Assembly: GCA_964017045.1 (NCBI GenBank)
Contig: OZ024796.1
Coordinates: 25,917,010-25,981,009, forward strand
From: Omphiscola glabra
Lineage: Eukaryota; Mollusca; Gastropoda; Lymnaeidae
Length of the DNA stretch: 64,000 bases
Direction: 5' to 3'
Below, one piece after another: positions 44,975 through 57,700 of the stretch. The notes beneath the pieces are model-generated. The model saw only the letters and a program-made list of their open reading frames with translations, was not told the origin of the DNA and searched no databases. Each line of letters begins with the position of its first letter. The first letter of the stretch is position 1. Made by a program: the position numbers and the translations under genes.

Positions 44975-45310
44975 GGGATTTCTTGCACGTTTAGACCGAA
45001 ATTTCGGTGGGATTTCCAGCACTTGAACGACAAGAATTGTGCGGGATTTCTGGCACTTCCACGACACGACAAGAATTTAGTGGGATTTCTAGCACTTCCA
45101 CGACATGAATTAGGTAGGATTTCTAGCACTTGAACGACAAGAATTTGGTGGGATTTCTAGCACTTGAACGACAATAATTTGTTGGGATTTCCAGCACTTG
45201 AACGACAAGAATTTGGTGGGATTTCTAGCACTTGAACGACAAGAATTTGGTGGGATTTCTAGCACTTCCACGACAAGAATTAGGCGGGATTTCCAGCACT
45301 TCTACGACAG
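44975..45310. repeat. minisatellite, 34-bp unit, about 10 copies
   Basis: Unit GGGATTTCTAGCACTTGAAC followed by GACAAGAATTTGGT. Variants have TTCCACGAC for TTGAACGAC. Confidence 0.95.
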
Positions 45311-45414
45311 AGGTCATTGTTATGACTTTTCAGATGTAACTGTCGACCCCGATACTCGGTAAAAGCCCACCTCAAATCATCAAGCACTTCAAACATAAAT
45401 AAGCAATCCCTAAA

Positions 45415-45655
45415 ATCAAAGTTTTTCATAAAAATCCTTTAAATCCTTTTTTTTTCGAAAAAAATATATTCTATTTTATAATAATATTCAAATGTCTCAC
45501 CTGCTTTTTAAACCGCAGATTTATTTCACCAACTATTTCAGAAAAAAAAAATATTACGCACCAAACGCACTTGTGATATTATTTTTTCAAAGAATCTCAT
45601 TTAGTGCAGTTATCGGGAATTTTATTTTGTGAAATCAGTGGCATCATATTTCCTT
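45415..45655. repeat. dispersed repeat with TCATTTAGTGCAGT core, copy 2
   Basis: Shares ATTCAAATG, ATATTACGCA-CAAACGC and AATCTCATTTAGTGCAGTTA, then TCGGGAATTTTATT, with the copies at 37060 and 46870. Confidence 0.75.
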
Positions 45656-46177
45656 TATCTCCCCCCCCCCCTCCCCCCTTTTAAAGACAGGGAAAACTGA
45701 TTTTTTTGGAGGGTTGGGTTTTTAAAGCTATTAGATAAAGACTCGAGTCAAGACCTTCAGCAAAGCCTTCACTAAACTCAGCATTTCCATATTTAATACA
45801 CAATCCTTTGAAAATGCTGCTAGCTGTTTATCACGCCCAACTCTGCAGTGGGAAATTTAACCAAATAAAGTTAAGTTTTTAATGTGGTCGCTGAAAAAAA
45901 TAAAATAAACACGATGACAACCTGATGTCTATAAGGAGTAATGATACTTTGTGATACATCGAGTCGTCTTTGGAATGTTCAGGACTTGAGGCTTCGCAGT
46001 AAGATTAAAGTAGAATTTAATTATTGTTCTCAACATATTTTTTTAAACTGTTGAAAATGCCTCGTTTGATTAAGTTATTTGATTTAAAAAAAAAAAAGAA
46101 GACTTACTTAAATATTAAGAATTATTTTTTTGTAGGGAAAAAATCAACTGGCGTCGTGTATCTATATTTGGAATAGT
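45656..46177. other. gene-free stretch
   Basis: C-run at 45661-45680; the rest is AT-rich without recognised genes. Confidence 0.5.
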
Positions 46178-46698
46178 GAGAACTTAAGGCACCCCAGTTA
46201 GAACTTAAGGCACCACAGTTAGAACTTAAGGCACCCCAGTTAGAACTTAAGGCACCCCAGTTAGAACTTAAGGCACCACAGTTAGAACTTAAGGCATCCC
46301 AGTTAGAACTTAAGGCACCCCAGTTAGAACTTAAGGCACCCCAGTTAGAACTTAAGGCACCCCAGTTAGAACTTAAGGCACCCCAGTTAGAACTTAAGGC
46401 ACCCCAGTTAGAACTTAAGGCACCCCAGTTAGAACTTAAGGGACCCCAGTTAGAACTTAAGGCACCCCAGTTAGAACTTTAGGCACCCCAGTTAGAACTT
46501 AAGGCATCCCAGTTAGAACTTAAGGCATCCCAGTTAGAACTTAAGGCACCCCAGTTAGAACTTAAGGCACCCCAGTTAGAACTTAAGGCACCCCAGTTAG
46601 AACTTAAGGCACCCTAGTTAGAACTTAAGGCACCACAGTTAGAACTTAAGGCAACCCAGTTAGAACTTAAGGCACCCCAGTTAGAACTTTAGGCACCC
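46178..46698. repeat. minisatellite, 21-bp unit, about 25 copies
   Basis: Unit GTTAGAACTTAAGGCACCCC plus A. Highly homogeneous; rare variants CACCACA, CATCCCA and TTTAGGC. Confidence 0.96.
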
Positions 46699-46869
46699 CA
46701 TTTTAAGAGTCGCCTTCGTTTCGTTTTCGAATTGCCCCCCGCCCCCCTCCAGTGGCAGACACATGTTACATGTTATAGTTTCTTTACTGGTAAACTTAGC
46801 CGTGAAACATATCAAGTATGTGTGATTTTAAGGGAACTCATTAATTTAAGGGACAATAATTAAACAGCC

Positions 46870-47090
46870 CCTAAAAAAAGTGTTTCGTATAAATCCTTTA
46901 TAAAATGTAATAGCGAGCAATGGGGCTTCACGCCCATGTAGTACATCAATATTCAAATGACCATCTCGCAGATGTATTTCGCCGACAATTTCAGAATAAA
47001 AATAAAGAAAATATTACGCATCAAACGCTCTTGCGCTATTTTCTTTAAATAATCTCATTTAGTGCAGTTGTCCGGAATTTTCCCTCATGT
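46870..47090. repeat. dispersed repeat with TCATTTAGTGCAGT core, copy 3
   Basis: Contains ATATTACGCATCAAACGCTC and AATCTCATTTAGTGCAGTTG. It is followed by sequence (CCAAGTTTCAGCTCGATAAC at about 47181) that may belong to the same family. Confidence 0.75.
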
Positions 47091-47394
47091 TCCCCTTGAA
47101 AAAGACATTTTTGGGTGTTGGGGGTTGGGTGGGGCTGAAAATTTGATAGAATGTATAGTCATCGGCAAAGAGTCAATGTGCCAAGTTTCAGCTCGATAAC
47201 GTGACGGGAAGTGGGTAAATTAGCCATCCGAATATTAAGCCTGCCACCTTATAGCCACCCACGAACAAAAGTGAAGTTTTTATAACGGATTTAAAAAGGG
47301 TGGGTGGAAAGCGCGTGACTTCCTGCTCGAGAAGGTGGGAATATTACTTTATTCAGATGAGTTTTGTTTTGTTGTCAAGTCAATATTATGAGAC

Positions 47395-47745
47395 CGCAAG
47401 CCCACAGACGACAGATACAGACATAATGAATATAAAGCCAACAGTAAACAGATACAGACATAATGGATGTAAAGCAAACAGACAACAGATACAGACATAA
47501 TGAATATAAAGCCAACAGACAACAGATACAGACATAATGGATGTAAAGCAAACAGACAACAGATACAGACATAATGAATATAAAGCCAACAGACAACAGA
47601 TACAGACATTATGAATATAAAGCCCACAGACGACAGATACAGACATAATGAATATAAAGCCAACAGACGACAGATACAGACATAATGAATATAAAGCCAA
47701 TAGACGACAGATACAGACATAATGAATATAACGCCAACATACTAC
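47395..47745. repeat. minisatellite, 37-bp unit, about 9 copies
   Basis: Unit ACATAATGAATATAAAGCCA followed by ACAGACAACAGATACAG. Some copies have GGATGTAAAGCAAAC. Confidence 0.95.
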
Positions 47746-47759
47746 AGATCAAGACTATG

Positions 47760-48013
47760 CAGAGGTCGGCAACCATTTCTAATTCATTCAGCCTGCCAAC
47801 AACCTATATGTCTATTTTATATAACGTTCAGTCAGCCTGCCAACAACCTATTTGTCTATTTTATATAACGTTCAGTCAGCCTGCCAACAACCTATATGTC
47901 TGCTTTATAAGTCGGATTTTTTTGTCAATTATTATTATTTTATCGTTTGGTATTCCACGTGCAATTGAAAATCGCTAGGCGTGCCACAACTGGCACGCGT
48001 GCCGAAGGTGGCC
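47760..48013. mobile_element. truncated hAT-like element with internal 44-bp tandem
   Basis: The left end CAGAGGTCGGCAACC is a typical hAT terminus. The right part has GGCGTGCCACAACTGGCACG and CGTGCCGAAGG, as in related non-autonomous hATs, but the final inverted end and a target duplication are missing. A 44-bp unit (CAGCCTGCCAACAACCTATA) is repeated 2.5 times at 47789-47905. Confidence 0.55.
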
Positions 48014-48489
48014 TAATCCCTCATCTTGACAACATAAATTGAAAGGAGCCGCCACTATTCGGAGGATGTGTGGGTTTACACCATGGGGAACCATGAGATG
48101 TCATCGATCAAAATATGAATACATAAACAGATACAATGGATACTGGTCAAGAACCCCCCCGCCCCCCTCCACCCAACCAGCTCCGAAAAGAACCTTCCAT
48201 CATTCACTGACCACACACGTATTGATACCTGTGTAAGAAAGTAGTGAGCACGGCATGTTGCATGTGTTAGGATTGACGCCAGTGATCAGCGCCGAGAGAA
48301 CTAGAGCGTTGACTCCAATTTCCTTATATTAAGAACACATACAACAAACCTTAATGGAATAATAGCAGAGATGTTCCAACTAATCTTCGAAAACAATACG
48401 GCGGTTTCGTTTGCCAGGCAGTTTTAAAAAAATTTAATTTCATTGACCCCATTCCCTAGTAAAATGAAACAATTGGCGCCCACTCCTTC
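48014..48489. other. gene-free stretch
   Basis: No gene or element recognised. Confidence 0.5.
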
Positions 48490-49518
48490 CCTCCTGTCTT
48501 ATATCTTCCTTCCCCTCATCTGTCTTATATCTTCCTTCCCCTCATCTGTCTTATATCTTCCTTCCCCTCATCTGTCTTATACCTTCCTTCCCCTCATCCG
48601 TCTTATATCTTCCTTCCCCTCATCCGTCTTATATCTTCCTTACCCTCATCTGTCTTATATCTTCCTTACCCTCATCTGTCTTATATCTTCCTTCCCCTCA
48701 TCTGTCTTATATCTTCCTTCCTCTCATCTGTCTTATATCTTTCTTCCCCTCATCTGTCTTATATCTTCCTTCCCCTCATCTGTCTAATATCTTCCTTCCC
48801 CTCACCTGTCTTATGTCTTCCTTCCTCTCATCTGTCTTATATCTTCCTTCCCCTCATCTGTCTTATAACTTCCTTCCCCTCATCTGTCTTATATCTTCAT
48901 TCCCCTCATCTGTCTTATATCTTTCTTCCCCTCATCTGTCTTATATCTTCCTTCCTCTCATCTGTCACATATCTTCCATCCTCTCATCTGTCATATATCT
49001 TCCATCCTCTCATCTGTCATATATTTTCCATCCTCTCATCTGTCATATATCTTCCATCCTCTCATCTGTCTTATATCTTCTATCCTCTCATCTGTCATAT
49101 ATCTTCCATCCTCTCATCTGTCATATATCTTCCATCCTCTCATCTGTCATATATCTTCCATCCTCTCATCTGTCATATATCTTCCATCCTCTCATCTGTC
49201 ATATATTTTCCATCCTCTCATCTGTCATATATCTTCCATCCTCTCATCTGTCTTATATCTTCTATCCTCTCATCTGTCTTATATCTTCTATCCTCTCATC
49301 TGTCATTTATTTTCTTTCCTCTCATCTGTTATATATCTTCCATCCTCTCATCTGTCATATATCTTCCATCCTCTCATCTGTCATATATCTTCCATCCTAT
49401 CATCTGTCATATATCTTCCATCCTCTCATCTGTCATATATCTTCCATCCTCTCATCTGTCATATATCTTCCATCCTCTCATCCGTCATATATCTTCCATC
49501 CTCTCATCTGTCATATAA
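48490..49518. repeat. minisatellite, 26-bp unit, about 40 copies, two sub-families
   Basis: The left half has TTATATCTTCCTTCCCCTCA plus TCTGTC. The right half (from about 48960) has ATATATCTTCCATCCTCTCA plus TCTGTC. The strand is C/T-rich and open in one frame, giving spurious long reading frames. Confidence 0.96.
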
Positions 49519-50463
49519 ACTCGCCCGGCCCAAAGTTGTTCATTTTTACCCTTGTCATTTCAAGCCTATAGGTTATCTCATACTCCTATAGGTATCTCCT
49601 GTTATTTTAGTCTGTACACAGGCAAGCAGAAAGTTTCAGAATTAATTCAATTTATTCATTTCATTGTTCATATATTATTTCATAATTGGGATCCCCCCAC
49701 CAACTCCCCCACCCCCTTCCTATACTAAATGGGTGTACCTGTAACTATTATTTCTCATTCAAGATTCTCATTTTCGAGAGTTTTGCGGGGGGGGGGGGGG
49801 GGAAACAGAAACGCGATGTTTCTTAGAGCTCGAGCACAATCCAATGAGAAGGATGTGAAGAGCAGTGGCGCAAAAGTGGGGGTCGGGGAGACAAATGTGA
49901 TTGGATAAAAGGATCAACATGACTTTTCAAATGGGACACTTCAGCAAAAACTTGAGATCTGATGGGCCACGACAGATGAGGTCGTAGGGACATAATTACG
50001 TCATAAAACTTACAACTATTTTCTTTCGGCCGGCACACGTTTTTCATAGAGTACTACGGCCCCGCCTTACACTTTGAGTTGTGCGGGCCTGCCGTAGCAG
50101 ATGAGAATAATAAAAGGGGAGGGGGGGAATTGGGGCACCTTGATGTGTGATGTGTATTGATGACATAATGGTGGGGCGCCTCGAAGGGTGAGGGTACCTT
50201 GTCTGGTAAGGGCGTCTTGATGGCTGAGCTACGATATTGGGTGAGGTACCAACATGGGTGAGGTGTCCTGTTGAGGGTGTCTTGATCGATGTAAAGTCTA
50301 TTGCTCGGTGTAAAGTGTAATGATGTTTGTAAAGTGTCTTGACGGGTATAATATCGCTTGATTGGTGTGTGAGGCGACACTTACGTAAATCGCCTTCATG
50401 GATGATAAGAGCAGCCTGGTCGTACTCAGGGACAGTTGGAAGATATAAATAGACACTATTTGG
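49519..50463. other. gene-free stretch with G-run and degenerate repeat
   Basis: G-run at about 49787-49802. A loosely repetitive GGTGAGGTGTCTTGATG-rich sequence lies at 50160-50385. No gene recognised. Confidence 0.5.
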
Positions 50464-50800
50464 CAGTTGTCTCCTTAAGTTATGTAATCGTGTCTATTAA
50501 GCTACCTCAAGTAATTGTGTCTTTTAGTTATGTAATAATGTGTATCAAGATACCTCAAGGAATTGTGTCATTTAGTTACGAAATAATGTGTATTGAGCTA
50601 CCTCAAGTAATTGTGTCATTTGGTTATGTAATAATGTGTATTAAGCTGCCTCAAGTAGTGGTGTCATTTAGCCATGTAATAGTGTGTATTAGGCTACCTC
50701 AAGTAACTGTGTCATTACGTTATGTAATAACGTGTATTAAGCTACCTCAATTAATTGTGTCATTTGGTTTTGTAATACTGTGCATAAAGTTACCTCATGT
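50464..50800. repeat. minisatellite, 48-bp unit, 7 copies
   Basis: Unit ATTGTGTCATTTAGTTATGT, then AATAATGTGTATTAAGCTAC, then CTCAAGTA, with scattered substitutions. Confidence 0.94.
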
Positions 50801-50890
50801 AGTTGTCTCAGTTGATCCGCCTATGCCACACATTAGAAATCTAATATCAAAACATTAACGGCTTATCCCTTAAGTTTCTTTATTAAGTAA

Positions 50891-51187
50891 AACCTTCATT
50901 CCATCCACTCAGTTCTTCACACCACACAACCTTCATTCCATCCACTCAGTTCTTCACACCACACAACCTTCATTCCATCCACTCAGTTCTTCACACCACA
51001 CAACCTTCATTCCATCCACTCAGTTCTTCACACCACACAACCTTCATTCCATCCACTCGATTCTTCACACAACACAACCTTCATTCCATCCACTCGATTC
51101 TTCACACAACACAACCTTCATTTCATCCACTCAGTTCTTCACACCACACAACCTTCATTCCATCCACTCAGTTTTTCACACCCCACA
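50891..51187. repeat. minisatellite, 37-bp unit, about 8 copies
   Basis: Unit AACCTTCATTCCATCCACTC followed by AGTTCTTCACACCACAC. Confidence 0.96.
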
Positions 51188-51679
51188 ACTCCAGGTCTTA
51201 TTTCTCAAGCTTTGCACGCATTTGATCCTACGAATCCTACAGTTTGAGACTCCAGCTCCACGACCAGTGGGCAAGTTGCCCCCCCCCCCCCCCCGTTTAA
51301 TCGAAGTCAAGGCCAACGACTGCGTTGCCAGGCGCCCTGTACGCCCCACGGGGGCCGCCGACATGTCATCAGGGGAACCAATGTAACGGAGCTAAGCCTG
51401 ATTGGTGACGTTCTCACGTGACGGCAACTCTTGTTCCTCACTGCTCTAGTCTCTAACATGAACGTTCGCCTTGATGAATAGCGGCCACGGAGTTCTCACT
51501 CTGCCATGTGAAGTAAGGCCACTGCCTTCTTTACACAGGCATTTTTTCTTCCTCAAAATCGAACATAGAAACACCCCTTTTTTAAGGTCGGTTGTTCATT
51601 TCTGACTGGCTTTTTGATGACATATCGACAAGTAAACAGAGGGACGTGAGCAAAGCTCCAAAGCAAAAATCACACAATC
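51188..51679. other. gene-free stretch
   Basis: C-run at about 51280-51295; no gene recognised. Confidence 0.5.
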
Positions 51680-51905
51680 ATTGGCTTGGAACATGGCTTG
51701 GAACATGGCTTGGGACATGGCTTGGAGCATGGCATGGAACATGGCTTGGAGCGTGGCATGGAACATGGCATGAAACATGGCTTAGAGCATGGCATAGAAC
51801 ATGGCTTGGAACGTGGCATGAAACGTGGTTTGGAGCATAGCTTGGAACATGGCTTGGAGCATGGCTTTGAACATGGCTGGGAAAATAGCTTGGAACATGC
51901 CATGG
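51680..51905. repeat. minisatellite, 12-bp unit, about 18 copies
   Basis: Unit ATGGCTTGGAAC, with GAGC, GTGG and ATGA variants. Confidence 0.94.
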
Positions 51906-51971
51906 TTTGGGGTAGGAATAGCAAAGCGGTCAACAGGGTGGAGCTGGTAATTATGGGGGTGTACATGCCGT

Positions 51972-52800
51972 TTTGAGAATGTAACAGACCATTTTGGAAG
52001 TCTAACAGGCTGCTTCGAGAGTGGAACAGGCCATTTTGAGAGTGTAACAGGCCATTTTGAGAGTGTAACAGGCCATTTTGAGAGTGTAACAGGCCATTTT
52101 GAGAGTGTAACAGGCCACTTTGATAGTGTAACAGGCCATTTTGAGAGTGTAACAGGCCATTTTGAGAGTGTAACAGGCCACTTTGAGAGTGTAACAAGCC
52201 ACTTTGAGAGTGTAACAGGCCACTTTGAGAGTGTAACAGGCCACTTTGAGAGTGTAACAGGCCATTTCGAGAAATGGGGTGTAACAGGCCATTTTGAGAG
52301 TGTAACAGGCCACTTTGAGAGTGTAACAAGCCACTTTGAGAGTGTAACAGGCCACTTTGAGAGTGTAACAGGCCACTTTGAGAGTGTAACAGGCCATTTC
52401 GAGAAATGGGGTGTAACAGGCCATTTTGAGAGTGTAACAGGCCACTTTGATAGTGTAACAGGCCATTTTGAGAGTGTAACAGGCCATTTTGAGAGTGTAA
52501 CAGGCCACTTTGAGAGTGTAACAAGCCACTTTGAGGGTGTAACAGGCCACTTTGAGAGTGTAACAGGCCACTTTGAGAGTGTAACAGGCCATTTCGAGAA
52601 ATGGGGTGTAACAGGCCATTTTGAGAGTGTAACAGGCCACTTTGAGAGTGTAACAGGTCACTTTGAGAGTGTAACAAGCCACTTTGAGAGTGTAACAGGC
52701 CATTTTGAGAGTGTAACAGGCCACTTTGAGAGTGTAATAGGCCACTTTGAGAGTGTAACATGCCATTTTGAGAGTGTAACAGACCACTTTGAGATCGCAC
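51972..52800. repeat. minisatellite, 21-bp unit, about 39 copies, with periodic 27-bp variant
   Basis: Unit AGAGTGTAACAGGCCATTTT plus G, alternating CCATTTTG and CCACTTTG. A longer variant containing TTTCGAGAAATGGGGTGTAA occurs at about 52265, 52398 and 52591. The first two are about 132 bp apart (five 21-bp units plus one 27-bp unit), indicating higher-order duplication. Confidence 0.96.
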
Positions 52801-53282
52801 AGGGCTGTTTTTGGAGTGGAACAGGTTATTTTACGGGGGTCGGAAATAGGTGGTGGAGAGGGGCGGATAGGCAGTGCTGGGGGTTGGAACGCGCCGTGGA
52901 GAAATACACAGAATATGAGACGGCACCGGCTTGATGGCAACGCACAGTTCCATGGAGACTAGGATTAGTCAAGCCTGACGCCTTGTGTGTGCAAATGGCC
53001 GGCTTTTCAATGCCTGGAACGGTTGAAGAGGAATGGGAAAAAAACACAAAAACTTCATTGGGGAAACTAGACATTTGAATAGCAGGCTAGCGCTCGATGA
53101 ATGCACGGGGCAGGGGGAAGGGGGAGTGGAGGGGGCGAGGGGCGCGGGAGGAAGGGTTGGCTAGAAATAAAAGGTAAAAATCAATGCCAGGCATTGGCGG
53201 TCAAGGGGGGGCCTTACACTCAGTGGAGTCCGCATCAGTAAAAGCGTTCCTTGATCGATAGCGAGGTGAGGGTACCTAACAC
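52801..53282. other. gene-free stretch
   Basis: No gene recognised; G-rich tract at 53105-53155. Confidence 0.5.
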
Positions 53283-53965
53283 GTGGAAAAGATGGTTGTC
53301 TAACTGTAAAACTCGTGGTGAAGACTGGTGTTGGACTGCAAAACAAGTTGTGAAAATGGTTGTCGGATAACAAAACAAGTTGTAGAGATGGTTGTCAGAC
53401 TGTACAACAATTTGTAGAGAGTGTTGTTGGACTAGAAAATAAGTTGTAGAGATGGTTGTCAGACTGTACAACAATTTGTAGAGAGTGTTGTTGGACTAGA
53501 AAGGAAGTTGTAGAGATGGTTGTCGGGTTACAAATAAATAGTTAAGATGGTTATAAAAAAAGTCATGTTGCAAAGATGATTGAGGAGCATTCATAAAGCC
53601 AAATGGCTGTCGGACACCTACGCAAAACAGATGGTTGTCGGGGACTAGAGTAAAACGTAAAACAGATGGTTGTCGGGCACTAGAGTAAAACGTAAAATAG
53701 ATGGTTGTCGGGCACTAGAGCAAAACAGATGGTTGTCGGGCCCTAGAGTAAAACAGACGGTTCTCGGACACAATAGTAAAACAGATCGTTTTCGGACAAA
53801 GGAGTAAAGCAGATGGCTGTCGGACACCAGAGTAAAACAGATGGCTGACGGACACAAGACTAAAAACGATGGCTGTCGGAAACTAGTGTAAAACAGACGG
53901 TTGTCGGACACAAGAGCAAAACAGATGGTGACCAACACAAAAGTAAAACAGATGGTTGTTAAATA
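53283..53965. repeat. degenerate minisatellites, about 30-37 bp then about 28 bp units
   Basis: The left part repeats AAGTTGTAGAGATGGTTGTC and TGTTGTTGGACTAGAAA. The right part repeats AAAACAGATGGTTGTCGGAC and ACTAGAGT, with length variation. Both share GATGGTTGTCGG, suggesting a common origin. Confidence 0.85.
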
Positions 53966-54768
53966 TTCCAGAAACTGATCAAAAGACAAACTGAAAGGCA
54001 ACAACAACAGCCCAGGTGATTTTATCGTGGCATTAGGCACAAGCTTGTTTTTGGCAAACATTAGCAGCCGACGAGAAAAGTTATGACATGGTTGGTTGTA
54101 ATCGATTTCGTCTTGGTAAATATCAGCAGACGGATTATAAAGTGATGAGATTCTGGTCATCAATCTTCGTTTTCGATTTTTATTTTCCAAAGGGAAGTAT
54201 CAACAGTCGATACTGTTGTTAGGAGCCCGTGAACCAAATCTCTCTATCGCTAGATTTTTTTATCTTGGTTGTCATTTAGTCATCCGCTAATTCCAGCATT
54301 TCCAGGCAATGCGGTGTATTTGAGATCGGAAATAAGACGTTTATGGTCGAAGCTGTACTCGCGAGACTCATTGTAGGCGCTGTAGGTTCGCAAAGTCGGA
54401 CATTTGCGACTAGACACCGAGTTCTCATGAGTTCAGGAAGAAAACCCCAACGAGATAAAAGAAAAGACATACAAATCGCAAAAGATTATTATTTTTTAAA
54501 TGCTCAAAATATTTTTAAATATCGTTTACCAAATATCGATCCCGGAACTGTAGTCGAATCTTCATGTGTTCAAGTAACGTTAAAGTTGCTGTACGAGGAC
54601 ATCAAAAACTATCAGAAAAACCATTTGTAAGAAAAAAAACTTGATACAATTGCGATGACGCCACCCAGACCTCTCACAAATTATGACAGGTTTCTATCGC
54701 CAGGCTTCCATGTCCTGGTTTGATGTGTTCATTTATTAATAACAGAAAAATACATATAATACAATACG
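53966..54768. other. gene-free stretch
   Basis: The segment 54280-54470 is richer in G+C and open on both strands, but I recognise no protein and no splice context, so it is not called as an exon. Confidence 0.5.
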
Positions 54769-57700
54769 CTGCAGGAGGGCATTGGTATGAACCACTGCAG
54801 CAAGGCATTGGTATGAACCACTGCAGCAAGGCATTGGTATGAACCACTGCAGCAAGGCATTGGTATGAACCACTGCAGCAAGGCATTGGTATGAACCACT
54901 GCAGCAAGGCATTGGTATGAACCACTGCAGCAAGGCATTGGTATGAACCACTGCAGCAAGGCATTGGTATGAACCACTGCAGCAAGGCATTGGTATGAAC
55001 CACTGCAGCAAGGCATTGGTATGAACCACTGCAGCAAGGCATTGGTATGAACCACTGCAGCAAGGCATTGGTATGAACCACTGCAGCAAGGCATTGGTAT
55101 GAACCACTGCAGCAAGGCATTGGTATGAACCACTGCAGCAAGGCATTGGTATGAACCACTGCATCGAGACATTGGTATGAACCACTGCATCGAGACATTG
55201 GTATGAACCACTGCAGCAAGGCATTGGTATGAACCACTGCAGCAAGGCATTGGTATGAACCACTGCAGCAAGGCATTGGTATGAACCACTGCGGCAAGGC
55301 ATTGGTATGAACCACTGCATCGAGACATTGGTATGAACCACTGCATCGAGACATTGGTATGAACCACTGCATCGAGACATTGGTATGAACCACTGCAGCA
55401 AGGCATTGGTATGAACCACTGCATCGAGACATTGGTATGAACCACTGCAGCAAGGCATTGGTATGAACCACTGCAGCAAGGCATTGGTATGAACCACTGC
55501 GGCAAGGCATTGGTATGAACCACTGCGGCAAGGCATTGGTATGAACCACTGCGGCAAGGCATTGGTATGAACCACTGCGGCAAGGCATTGGTATGAACCA
55601 CTGCGGCAAGGCATTGGTATGAACCACTGCGGCAAGGCATTGGTATGAACCACTGCGGCAAGGCATTGGTATGAACCACTGCAGCAAGGCATTGGTATGA
55701 ACCACTGCAGCAAGGCATTGGTATGAACCACTGCAGCAAGGCATTGGTATGAAACACTGCAGCAAGGCATTGGTATGAACCACTGCAGCAAGGCATTGGT
55801 ATGAAACACTGCAGCAAGGCATTGGTATGAACCACTGCAGCAAGGCATTGGTATGAAACACTGCAGCAAGGCATTGGTATGAACCACTGCAGCAAGGCAT
55901 TGGTATGAACCACTGCATCGAGACATTGGTATGAACCACTGCATCGAGACATTGGTATGAACCACTGCATCGAGACATTGGTATGAACCACTGCATCGAG
56001 ACATTGGTATGAACCACTGCATCGAGACATTGGTATGAACCACTGCATCGAGACATTGGTATGAACCACTGCATCGAGACATTGGTATGAACCACTGCAT
56101 CGAGACATTGGTATGAACCACTGCAGCAAGGCATTGGTATGAACCACTGCAGCAAGGCATTGGTATGAACCACTGCATCGAGACATTGGTATGAACCACT
56201 GCATCGAGACATTGGTATGAACCACTGCAGCAAGGCATTGGTATGAACCACTGCATCGAGACATTGGTATGAACCACTGCATCGAGACATTGGTATGAAC
56301 CACTGCAGCAAGGCATTGGTATGAACCACTGCAGCAAGGCATTGGTATGAACCACTGCGGCAAGGCATTGGTATGAACCACTGCGGCAAGGCATTGGTAT
56401 GAACCACTGCGGCAAGGCATTGGTATGAACCACTGCGGCAAGGCATTGGTATGAACCACTGCGGCAAGGCATTGGTATGAACCACTGCGGCAAGGCATTG
56501 GTATGAACCACTGCAGCAAGGCATTGGTATGAAACACTGCAGCAAGGCATTGGTATGAACCACTGCAGCAAGGCATTGGTATGAACCACTGCATCGAGAC
56601 ATTGGTATGAACCACTGCATCGAGACATTGGTATGAACCACTGCATCGAGACATTGGTATGAACCACTGCATCGAGACATTGGTATGAACCACTGCATCG
56701 AGACATTGGTATGAACCACTGCATCGAGACATTGGTATGAACCACTGCATCGAGACATTGGTATGAACCACTGCATCGAGACATTGGTATGAACCACTGC
56801 AGCAAGGCATTGGTATGAACCACTGCAGCAAGGCATTGGTATGAACCACTGCATCGAGACATTGGTATGAACCACTGCATCGAGACATTGGTATGAACCA
56901 CTGCAGCAAGGCATTGGTATGAACCACTGCATCGAGACATTGGTATGAACCACTGCATCGAGACATTGGTATGAACCACTGCAGCAAGGCATTGGTATGA
57001 ACCACTGCAGCAAGGCATTGGTATGAACCACTGCGGCAAGGCATTGGTATGAACCACTGCGGCAAGGCATTGGTATGAACCACTGCGGCAAGGCATTGGT
57101 ATGAACCACTGCGGCAAGGCATTGGTATGAACCACTGCGGCAAGGCATTGGTATGAACCACTGCGGCAAGGCATTGGTATGAACCACTGCAGCAAGGCAT
57201 TGGTATGAACCACTGCGGCAAGGCATTGGTATGAACCACTGCGGCAAGGCATTGGTATGAACCACTGCGGCAAGGCATTGGTATGAACCACTGCGGCAAG
57301 GCATTGGTATGAACCACTGCGGCAAGGCATTGGTATGAACCACTGCGGCAAGGCATTGGTATGAACCACTGCGGCAAGGCATTGGTATGAACCACTGCAG
57401 CAAGGCATTGGTATGAACCACTGCGGCAAGGCATTGGTATGAACCACTGCGGCAAGGCATTGGTATGAACCACTGCAGCAAGGCATTGGTATGAACCACT
57501 GCGGCAAGGCATTGGTATGAACCGCTGCAGCAAGGCATTGGTATGAACCACTGCAGCAAGACATTGGTATGAACCACTGAAGCAAGGCATTGGTATGAAC
57601 CACTGCAGCAAGGCATTGGTATGAAACACTGTAGCAAGGCATTGGTATGAAACACTGTATCGAGACATTGGTATGAACCACTGCATCGAGACATTGGTAT

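Noticed and set aside
48443..49571. Long Ser/Leu/Ile frame resembling a membrane protein
   Set aside because: Codes only the 26-bp CT-rich repeat; hydrophobicity follows from base composition.
51670..52940. Two overlapping frames of 312 and 376 codons on the minus strand
   Set aside because: The 21-bp and 12-bp arrays keep frames open; there is no non-repeat domain.
54276..54630. Overlapping open frames on both strands with moderate G+C content
   Set aside because: Neither peptide is recognisable and no splice or polyadenylation context was found. Left as unannotated sequence.
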